Of a stretch of DNA of 64,000 nucleotides, positions 56,451 to 64,000 are shown one piece after another. Within the stretch, counting starts at the first letter, position 1; the number at the start of each line of letters is the position of its first letter. The stretch is from Cycas panzhihuaensis. Lineage: Eukaryota; Cycadophyta. A program made the translations under genes and the position numbers. The DNA lies in NCBI GenBank assembly GCA_023213395.1, contig CM041465.1, positions 129,649,741 to 129,713,740 on the forward strand, given 5' to 3'. The notes below the pieces were generated by a model. It saw only the letters and a program-made list of their open reading frames with translations. It searched no databases and had not been told where the DNA came from.

Positions 56451-56817
56451 TGTGACAATGTTAATGTCACATGGTCATTTCATGAAGTTAGAATTAGATA
56501 AAGTCACTTTTATGTTTATAACTTTAGGATAAGGTGACTATGCCTAAGTCACTTAAGTGAAATGACATAAAGTTCATTTCATTGTAATTTCATGTAATCT
56601 CATTTGAATGTCATTGGGAGGGAAAACTCAAATTCCAAACCCTAATGAGCATCCTCATTATATAAGCTGAAATTACATGGAGAGTGATCATATTCTACAC
56701 TTCTCCTCTTTGAGCTCAAGCTATTAGCATTCTCTTGTTGAGTACATTGTGCTTGCCTCCACTATTTGCCATTGTGTAGTGTTAGTGCACTAGATCCCTA
56801 GATCCATTCCCTCAACA
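56451..56817 (+). repeat. 3' LTR of element J
   Basis: 367 bp. It differs from the 5' LTR only by one additional C in ATTCCCTCAACA. Confidence 0.95.
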
Positions 56818-57760
56818 ATCTATGTTCTCGATTATACTTCACTCCACCACGAAAACATGTTCCATTTTTGATATGCTCTACTCTTGATATTTGTTCATCT
56901 TTTTTCTCCCCTATAGGAGCACCAACTTTAGTTCCAGATTGTGTGCAATTTGGTATAAACTACTGGCTGGGAGGTTTCTGAAACTTGGTACGATGATTGA
57001 AACTTTGTCTTCCTTCTCTGAATTCAGCTTCAATGTTTCTAGTGTGGCAAATGGTATTGGTCAGGAAGCTAACCTCCATGGTCTTTAATCGATACCTGAT
57101 ATTAAGATTGGCTATGTATACTTCTACAAGATGAGGTTCACTGATATGGGCATCCACCATACTGTGCAATGCTTGGAACTGCTCAGTATAAGATTGCACT
57201 GTATCGACCTACTGTAACTTGGTAGGTTGGGCAAAATAATTTGTTTGCTTTGTATCTTCATATTGTTGGAATAGACTTCTTAAAAAAATCCAATTGTAGT
57301 GGATTGTTTCCTCGTAATTCCTTTGCCACCAGCGAAAAGATTGTAAGGCTTTTCTATACAAGTGTGGGGTTGCCACCACCAATTTCTCCTTATTGGTTAA
57401 AGAGGTGGGTTTGAAGTAGACCTCTATCTGAATAACCCAACTATAGATATCTCGTGTTCTATCTAGGTCAAAATTTTCTAGCTGAAATTTAGTTCCCTTA
57501 AGATTGAGCTCAATCTGATCTTCTGAATCTCCCCCTTCTTCTTGGCTCTACTCCTCTTTTTTAGGTTTGCTTTGAGGTCCAAAATCTTTTTTGGGAGCCA
57601 ACAAAATATCACGAATTTGTTATAGATCTGATTTTAACTCACAATATTGATTTTGCATTAGTATGATACTACTGTCCAATTGGTCCATCCGTTTTGCTAC
57701 GTCCTCGATTCCTTGAGAGGCTTGGAGCACCATTTTTCCTATTATGGTTTTTCCTGACAT
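56818..57760 (-). pseudogene. gag: gypsy gag, N-terminal and central part (element I)
   Basis: From ATG 57760 leftwards: MSGKTIIGKMVLQASQGI, DVAKRMDQLDSSIILMQNQY, an acidic linker, then the core RTRDIYSWVIQIEVYFKPTS, NKEKLVVATPHLYRKALQSF, SYTEQFQALHSMVDAHISEP and the knuckle start CFRGGVKYNREH. It parallels D gag block by block. Stops occur near 57622, 57549 and 57210. J is inserted within the knuckle. Confidence 0.83.
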
Positions 57761-57836
57761 TAACTCCGTTCTATTGGAAAAAAAATTTCTTAGATCTTTT
57801 CTTGCGGAAACATGCGAAATACCCGCTTCAAACGAA

Positions 57837-57850
57837 GCTCTGAGACCACT
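57837..57850 (-). promoter_or_regulatory. primer binding site of element I
   Basis: On the minus strand AGTGGTCTCAGAGC follows the LTR end (TTACA). It matches the common plant site with one change. Confidence 0.8.
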
Positions 57851-58689
57851 TGTAATAATCTCATAGAATTCTTCTAAGAAATTTTACAAAATAGACAAAA
57901 TATCCACCAATGCACTTGCAAAATATTCAATCAAGAGAGTAATGATACAAATCTACTTGAATACTTCTATCATACAAATATAAAATGGTATGAAATGGAC
58001 ATAAACTTAATAGATACATGGTTTCCAAATCATCCCGCAAATTACTGTTGATAATGAATCCCTCTTTGAGGCGAGGTTCCCTCCACAAAGCTCCCTAGAG
58101 GGGCCAAAAATATGGCAGTCCAAGACTTAACCAATGATGCCCAAATGAGGCCCCAAATTCTTTTTAAATAGGCACCAAAATATACTAATAGAAGTTGGCC
58201 AGAAAAGGGGTATAAACTTGCCCAAAACCAAGACTGGAAGTTGGCCAAAACTTTCCCAAAAACTGCTAGGTTGAAAACTTTAAACGACTATAACTTTTGT
58301 TACAAATGTCGGAATTGACTTTCATTTGAACTGTTGGAATCCTGGTTCAGAGAGCTTCAATTTGAATGGTCACAAGGTATAGTTCTGACCAGATTTTTGG
58401 AATGCATAGAATTCAGCAACAACAACCCTCTTCGAGGTGGGCACAATCCTCCAATAGGCACGAGGCCATTATCCAAATGAATAATAAATTCTCCAAGACT
58501 CTTTTACAAATGAATAAGGCTTCTCTATTTATAGCCTTAAAAAACCAACTTTTACCTTTTCCTCCAAAAATCGACTTCATAATGAAATATAATAATTAAT
58601 TCTTCCTTTATTCATCCTAAAAATTGACTTTATAATAATAAATTCTTCTATAAAAATCAACTTCTTTTATTTTGAAAACGCTACAATTC
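57851..58689 (-). repeat. LTR between elements I and K
   Basis: On the minus strand it starts TGTAGCGTTTTC (58689) and ends ATTACA (57851), with TGTA/TACA inverted ends and a CTATAAATAGAG promoter-like box near 58535. Its first part has no match in the left LTR copy of I. It has a polypurine tract upstream (58690-58707) and a primer site downstream, so it serves as 3' LTR of one internal region (K) and 5' LTR of another (I). Confidence 0.7.
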
Positions 58690-58707
58690 CTCTCCCCTTA
58701 AAATGAT
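58690..58707 (-). promoter_or_regulatory. polypurine tract of gypsy remnant K
   Basis: The minus strand reads TTTTAAGGGGAGAGGAAT directly before the TGTAG LTR start, a textbook gypsy polypurine tract. Confidence 0.75.
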
Positions 58708-58930
58708 GCTTTGCCCTCGAAGTATCAAGAATTGCTTGTAGCTCAGTTTAATCTTCCAACCACCACCTGCTAGATCCTATATGTCATAAAGATTTGGCTT
58801 GATCTTGCATCTTCTGTGGAACTTTACTGGCAGGTATCTTGAATTTGTTGATGTTTGTTTGAGTGGCTAGGTACATGCTATATCTTGTTTAGTACCGGGA
58901 GGATTCTGGGATCTATGAGGTGCCTCAGAT
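58708..58930 (-). pseudogene. 3' end of gypsy internal region K
   Basis: A short decayed coding end in shifting frames (YFEGKASF just before the polypurine tract, K-L-S-Y further upstream) fits the tail that plant gypsy polyproteins have right before the polypurine tract. Nothing further upstream is recognisable, so K is only a stump. Confidence 0.42.
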
Positions 58931-59744
58931 GTCTTGTCCTGGTCTTGCCTTGTGTTTGCACTATTTTTTTCAACTGGTATGGTTTATGGAAGGGGAAGTG
59001 AGGATTTTGTGAAACAAATTGATTGCAAGGGTTATGAATTGACTATTGTTTATTGTGTAAAGGAAAAAAAGAGGTGGGATTATGAATTGAGATCAGGTAT
59101 AACTCTGAAGGCATAGGAAGAAAGGATGAATTTTGGAATCTGCCTTGGATGGGGATGAGAATTTGTGCTGTTTTTGTTGGACCACAACACTTCTTGGGAA
59201 AGAAAGATGGATGAGGGAACAATGATAGACGTTCTTTATGAAAAAAAGGCTGTAATAGGTTTTTAGGAATGGTATTTCGGCAGAATAGAAGGTTCAACAA
59301 AAAAAACCAATATTGGTAGTGTAGAAAGGGATAGGTTTGGGAAGGATGAGGTGGAGTTCTGTAGGGGGTGAAACCAAGTGATGAAACTTGATGAATGGAT
59401 TGAAGTTGTAGAATACCTTGTTGACGATGGTTTGTAGGGGTTGGAGGAGTATGTAAGTAAAGAGATGAACTAGGGTTGCAAAGGGGAATTGGGATTTGAC
59501 CTATGAAATAACTAAAGTTAAGGGGACTAGGATTATGGCTAACTATGGGCTAAGGAAAAGAGGGCTTTTCTACTGCTATTGAACTAGGGAAAGAGAGAGG
59601 ACATATGAAACTACCAAATGAAATATGCATGTGCAACATAGGATCAATGAGTACCTTGCATGAAGTTTATGGAGATTCTTCTTCACAATTTAGTTGTTCT
59701 TTCACTTGCTCTTCCCTGTCTTTGTTCTTCTCCTATGTAGCTTT
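58931..59744. other. no feature recognised
   Basis: AG-rich, AT-rich sequence with no coding motif, repeat partner or host exon recognised. It may be older interior of K. Confidence 0.4.
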
Positions 59745-59955
59745 TGTTAGAAGTAATGTTTTATATAGGACACTTCTAGCATACTTTGTAAAGTATATTT
59801 AAAACATTTTTATGAGGGTCATGTATCATTCCCCCTTTTTCGCTCTGAGTGACAAGTGGTAAGATCACATTGAGCGGTTGCCATTTGTCCCATACAAGTT
59901 GTAATGTATTTATAGACTCATTCTCATTAATGAAGCATTGAGAATTCTTCCTACA
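59745..59955 (+). repeat. 5' LTR of element G
   Basis: 211 bp, TGTTAGAAG...CTTCCTACA, with a TATTTATAGACTC promoter-like box near 59908. Without the 3' partner its limits rest on the TG start, the CA end, the adjoining primer site and similarity to the A LTR. Confidence 0.85.
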
Positions 59956-59970
59956 TGGTATCAGAGTGAG
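59956..59970 (+). promoter_or_regulatory. primer binding site of element G
   Basis: TGGTATCAGAGTGAG directly after the LTR; tRNA-Met-type. Confidence 0.9.
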
Positions 59971-60535
59971 TTACGACCGTTTGGTCAAAAATCAATTTTT
60001 GTCTGAATTTGGACAAGCAAGCCATTAGGGTTTTGAGAGAAATAAAAAAAATTTAGTCAGGAGAATCAATTTTTTTAAAGGAGAACAATCAAATTGAAGC
60101 ATAAGTCATCTGAAAAGGCAATTTGATGAAAGAATGAGTGTACGAACATCATACAAACATTGTATGAATGTAAAAATTTGAAGTTCTCAGATTGCTCCCA
60201 AATTTCACCAGCAGGGTCGCAACAGTACAGACGTCATTTTCACCAAAGGCACAACGTGATTTGAAGTCATTTTGAGGGGGTTTTGGCCCATTTTCAAGAG
60301 GTGCGGGTTTGATAAGGATTCTGCTAATTTCTTCAAAATGCCTCAATTAATCCAGACATCTTCTGAGAAAAATAATTGTACATTTGGACCTCTCTCATCA
60401 AAAACTTCAATTTGGACCCCTCTTTTGTCAAATTCGTACACCTGCAAAAATCCGTGCTTTTCCATACATCGTACGGCCTTATCGCCCTACAACTAAGTTT
60501 CTCTGATATTTTTTCTTTGCCTTCATCATTCAATC
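59971..60535 (+). other. untranslated leader of element G
   Basis: 565 bp without a gene, similar in length to the leader of F. Confidence 0.65.
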
Positions 60536-61460
60536 ATGGCCTTCTTTGCTGTAGCATTGTCTAAAGCCGATAAATTGACTAAAATGAACTTTAGCATTTG
60601 GAAAATAAAGATTGAGGGTCTCTTAAGAGTAAAACATGCTTGGAAAATAACCATTGGGGAAGAAAAACAACCCATAGACATAGTAGATTTGTTGAACTGG
60701 GAAGAAAGGAATAACGATGTTGTATATGCTTGCAAACTTTCAATTTCAGATTCTCTATTGACTTATGTGGATGATGTTGAAAGGGCCCATGAAATTTGGA
60801 AAACAATGTCCTCCATATTTAGTCAAAAAAATGAAGCAGAATAGTTGCTCTTAAGGAGGAACTATATAAACTTAGAATGAGAGAAGGTTAGTCAATTTCT
60901 AATTTCATAACTAAACTGACCAATGTCAAAAATGCACTCCTCACAGTAGGAGATAAAGTAACCAATATTCAATTAATACATCTCGTACTCAACAAGTTAC
61001 CAAAGTCATTTGACAACATGGTCAATATGTTAACAGGTGGAGCAAACAACTACCATGACTTTTGATGTTCTTGCAGGTCACATGCGTGGCCAAGAACAAA
61101 GAAACCAAAGGTACGAAGAAGATGTCGAGATAGAAGAAGCACTTGTCACCAAACTGAATTTAGGAGGTTGAGGACGAGGCCAATATAATCCAAGAATGCG
61201 AGGTAGAGCACCAACCGGCATCAGAGGTCATTGGATTGAAGGAAGAGGAAGAGGAAGAGCTACTTCTCCATGTAATGCAAGGGTTTGTTTCAACTGCAGC
61301 AAATCTGATCATTTTTCAAGTAGTTGCAAGGCTTTTTGATGTTTGTTATCATTGTAGGCAAACTGACCACTATCCATATCAATGCTACAAAAGGCGAGCA
61401 AAGATTCAGAAAGGGAAGCAAATATTAGGAAGCTACAACAAAGAACGAGATTCACTGGAG
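60536..61460 (+). pseudogene. gag: copia gag (element G)
   Basis: ATG 60536 gives MAFFAVALSKADKLTKMNFSIWKIKIEGLL and is open to a TAG at 60842-60844. After a shift it continues ALKEELYKLRMREG, ITKLTNVKNALLTVGDK, HLVLNKLPKSFDNMVNMLTG and GQEQRNQRYEEDVE, then an Arg/Gly-rich part. Two knuckles follow: CFNCSKSDHFSSSC (about 61288) and CYHCRQTDHYPYQC (61345-61386), the second intact. Four or more frame breaks are present. A two-knuckle arrangement is shared with F. Confidence 0.9.
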
Positions 61461-64000
61461 GACAAAGTTGAGACTACTTTTGTAGCAATTCTAGTTGCCA
61501 ATTCCAATGCCACAAAAAAATGGTACGTTGATTTAGGAGCTTTCCACCACATGATTGGAGTTGAAGAATGGTTTGAAATTCTGAAACCATATGATCTTAA
61601 TAAGTCTGTGGAATTAGGAGATAATTTTCCCCTTCACATAAAGGGAATTGGTCAGATAGTCATAAAATTTGATAGAAAATTCAACGAATAGGGAATGTTC
61701 TTTTTGTACTAGGAATAAAGAAAAATCTTGTCAGTATCTCAGTTGAGTGAAAAAAAAAAAAACTGAGAACAATATTTGATGAAAATGGTCACTGTTACAT
61801 TCTGGATATGAAAATGAATGGTATTATAATTGCTGAAGAGGTAAAATGCAACAAACTCTACAAGTTGTGTTCTATCTCTGTGTTGCCTGGCAAAGAACCC
61901 ACTAAACTCATATCTAATGTAAATTCACTTCTTGTGGCAAGTAATGATGCTAATGAAATGTGGCACTTGAAGTATGGACATATCTCACATGATAGGTTAG
62001 AAAGATTACAAAATTCAAGAATGGTGAATGGATTGCCTGACAATTCGTTTAATTCATTCATATGCAAAAGCTACCCGATGGGTAAACAACACAGGATTCC
62101 TTTTGCAAAAAGCACATGGCGAGCACAAACTAAATTGGATTTAGTTCATACTGATCTTTGTGGTCCCCTTACACCAATTTCAACAAATGGTGCATGATAC
62201 TTTCTAACCTTCATTGATGATTTCTCTAGAAAAATGCGAGTATATTTTTTGTTTAGCAAATCATAAGCATTTGATTACTAAACTCATATCTAATGTAAAT
62301 TCACTTCTTGTGGCAAGTAATGATGCTAATGAAATGTGGCACTTGAAGTATGGACATATCTCACATGATAGGTTAGAAAGATTAAAAAATTCAAGAATGG
62401 TGAATGGATTGCCTGACAATTCGTTTAATTCATTCATATGCAAAAGCTGCATGATGGGTAAACAACACAGGATTCCTTTTGCGAAAAGCACATGGCGAGC
62501 ATAAACTAAATTGGATTTAGTTCATATTGATCTTTGTGGTCCCTTTACACCAATTTCAACAAATGGTGCACGATACTTTCTAACCTTCATTGATGATTTC
62601 TCTAGAAAAATGCGAGTATATTTTTTGTTTAGCAAATCATAAGCATTTGATTATTTTAAAGAATTTAAAGTAGAAGTGGAATTGGAAAGCAGTTGGAAAA
62701 TCGAGTGTGTTCGTTCTGATGGAGGAAGAGAATATGTATCCAAAGATTTCCTTCAGGTTTGTAAACTACATGGAATCCACAGACAAGTCACAACTCCTTA
62801 TAGACCACAGTCAAATGGTGTAGTGGAGAGAATGAACAAAACGATTCTAGAAGTGGCCAGGTGTTTGTTGAATGACAGGGAAATCACAAAAAGATACTGG
62901 GCAAAAGTTGTCAATACAACTGTGTATTTGATTAACAGGAGTCCAACTCAAGCATTGGACAAGGTGACACCTGAAGAAGCATGGACTGGACATAAACCAT
63001 GTGTAAGTCATCTTAGAGTTGTAAACCGTATGTACATATTCTTGACAAAAAAGGAACCAAATTAGACAACAAAAGCATAGAGTGTATAATGGTTGGATAC
63101 AGTAATTGTTGAAAAGCATACTGGTGTCTTGATCCAAAAACAAACAAACCATATGTTAGTAGAGACGTAGTATTTGATGAAAGGATAATACACACCAAGA
63201 CTGAATATCAAGAAATGAACGTAGATAATAAAAAGTTGGATATAGTTCAACTAGATGAATCAATAATTACTTCAGAAGATGTTGAAGCTAGAAGTGAAAC
63301 TTCATATCAAAGACACCTGAAATCAGTCAGGCAAGTGATCTCGATATTACTCAAGAAAACGAAGAGTAGAGACTAGAGCAAGAACAAAACTCTGAAAGGG
63401 TATCTTAAAACTCTTGAAGAAACAAAAGGAGAAGTGTTTGAGCACATGACAAGGTCTCAGAAACCACAGGCACTAGTTTGTTTTGTTGAACCAAACACGT
63501 TTGAAGAAGCAAGCAAATTCCAAACGTGGAGAACAACAATGGATGTAGAAATGGAAGCCATTTACAAGAATGAGACTTGGGACTTAGTAGAACCTCCTAA
63601 GGATAAACCCATTGTAAACTACAGATGGGTATATAGAGTAAAAGAAAAACCAAATGGAGAAATTGAGAAGTACAAAGCAAGGTTGGTGGCAAAAGGTTAC
63701 ACACAAATTGCTGGAATCAACTATGAAGAAATGTTCTCACTAGTGGCAAAATTAAACACCGTGAGAACAATAATTGTAGTAGCTACTCAGAAAGGATGGA
63801 AAATGTATCAGATGGATGTAAAAGGTTCCCTTCTAAATGGAGATTTTCAAGAAGAAGTCTATATGCACCAACTTGAAGGATACACAAAATCCGGGCAAGA
63901 AAACTTGGTCTACAAACTAAAAATGGCGTTGTATGGACTCAAGCAGGCACCAAGAGCTTGGTACACTAAATTGGACAGATATCTTATCCAAAACGACTTT
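61461..64000 (+). pseudogene. pol: copia protease, integrase and RT start (element G)
   Basis: The protease motif is WYVDLGAF near 61521, with Ser replaced by Leu beside the catalytic Asp. A frame break near 61690 is followed by NLVSISQL-like sequence and pre-integrase MWHLKYGHISHDRL, present twice because of the 376-bp duplication. Integrase continues with VRSDGGREYVSKDF (second Asp present), VVERMNK (Glu) and TPEEAWTGHKPCVSHL. RT begins near 63530 with MEAIYKNETWDLVEPP, WVYRVKEKPNGEIEKYKARLVAKGYTQ, YQMDVKGSLLNGDFQEEVYM and [17 protein letters not shown] and runs off the window in an open frame (63400-64000). Confidence 0.92.
61901..62653 (+). repeat. 376-bp tandem duplication inside element G
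   Basis: Units 61901-62276 and 62277-62652 are direct repeats with about nine differences by eye. Each covers pre-integrase to FIDDFSRKM of integrase. 376 is not a multiple of three, so the duplication by itself shifts the frame. Confidence 0.93.

Larger units (their letters stand above)
49078..56817 (+). mobile_element. complete Ty1/copia element J, very recent insertion
   Basis: LTRs 49078-49443 and 56451-56817 are identical over 366 positions apart from one extra C near the right end (56810 region). TSD ATCTA is perfect. The interior has primer site, a 2-kb leader, gag, protease region, integrase, RT, RNase H and polypurine tract. Despite the near-identical LTRs the coding region is cut by many single-base frameshifts, so J was probably moved by proteins of another copy, or the interior contains sequencing errors. 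Base composition is less AT-rich than in the older elements. Confidence 0.96.
47965..58689 (-). mobile_element. Ty3/gypsy element I (minus), interrupted by copia element J
   Basis: The minus-strand interior runs from a primer site at 57837-57850 through gag (57760-56818), across J, to gag end and protease (49077-48451), then straight into an LTR copy at 47965-48450. RT, RNase H, integrase, polypurine tract and the first part of the 3' LTR are deleted. The right LTR (57851-58689, TGTA...TACA ends) is longer. When J and one TSD copy are disregarded the gag frame continues across the site, which confirms the nesting. I is of the same lineage as D. Confidence 0.8.
59745..64000 (+). mobile_element. 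Ty1/copia element G, truncated by the window edge
   Basis: It has a 5' LTR, a primer site without spacer, gag, protease, integrase and the start of RT in copia order, and continues past 64000. The LTR is of the same family as that of A. A 376-bp tandem duplication (61901-62653) repeats the pre-integrase and integrase start. The element is broken by frameshifts and stops. Confidence 0.93.

Overview
This is a plant nuclear window made almost entirely of nested, decayed LTR retrotransposons, with three well-preserved exons of one ordinary plant gene. The primer sites are plant-type (tRNA-Met-like TGGTATCAGAGC variants), all Ty1/copia and Ty3/gypsy relatives are of plant lineages, and the only conserved host exons encode a zeta-type (PX-PH) phospholipase D. 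A very large TE-filled gene space around isolated exons suggests a giant plant genome, plausibly a gymnosperm, but the species cannot be fixed from the sequence.

Layout. 1-15.6 kb: copia element B (1459-9052, plus, TSD ACTTC) sits inside a minus-strand copia element A (LTR 9196-9398; body runs off the left edge). Right of A lies a very decayed copia element C of the same lineage as B, with only a 3' LTR. 15.6-19.9 kb: a low-complexity stretch rich in degenerate TGATYRRYC words, a broken RBP45/47-like exon (minus), and a minus-strand retropepsin-like remnant. 19.95-21.94 kb: three in-phase exons of a phospholipase D zeta gene (plus). 21.9-29 kb: TE debris, with a small non-autonomous LTR element (23904-26145) carrying a CpG-rich solo LTR (24416-25226), a minus-strand decayed coding segment and a LINE reverse transcriptase remnant.

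29-44.4 kb: gypsy element D (plus) is split twice, by gypsy element E (31439-38126, minus, TSD ATACA) in its reverse transcriptase and by copia element F (39225-44376, plus) in its integrase. F is flanked by an unusual 55-bp direct duplication. 44.4-47.96 kb: a lysine/glutamate-rich decayed ORF, a gypsy gag-protease fragment H and a copia gag fragment. 47.96-58.9 kb: minus-strand gypsy element I, whose right LTR has a polypurine tract on one side and a primer site on the other, as if two elements shared it. Within its gag sits copia element J (49078-56817, plus, TSD ATCTA), with LTRs differing by one base but a coding region full of frameshifts. 59.7-64 kb: copia element G (plus; same LTR family as A) runs off the right edge and carries a 376-bp internal tandem duplication.

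No element has an intact polyprotein. The nesting order gives relative ages: C, D and I are old hosts, A probably inserted in or beside C, then B, E and F, with J the youngest. No RNA genes or CRISPR arrays were seen. The most informative items are the PLD zeta exons, the 55-bp duplication around F, the LTR shared between two internal regions near 58 kb, and the young but broken element J.
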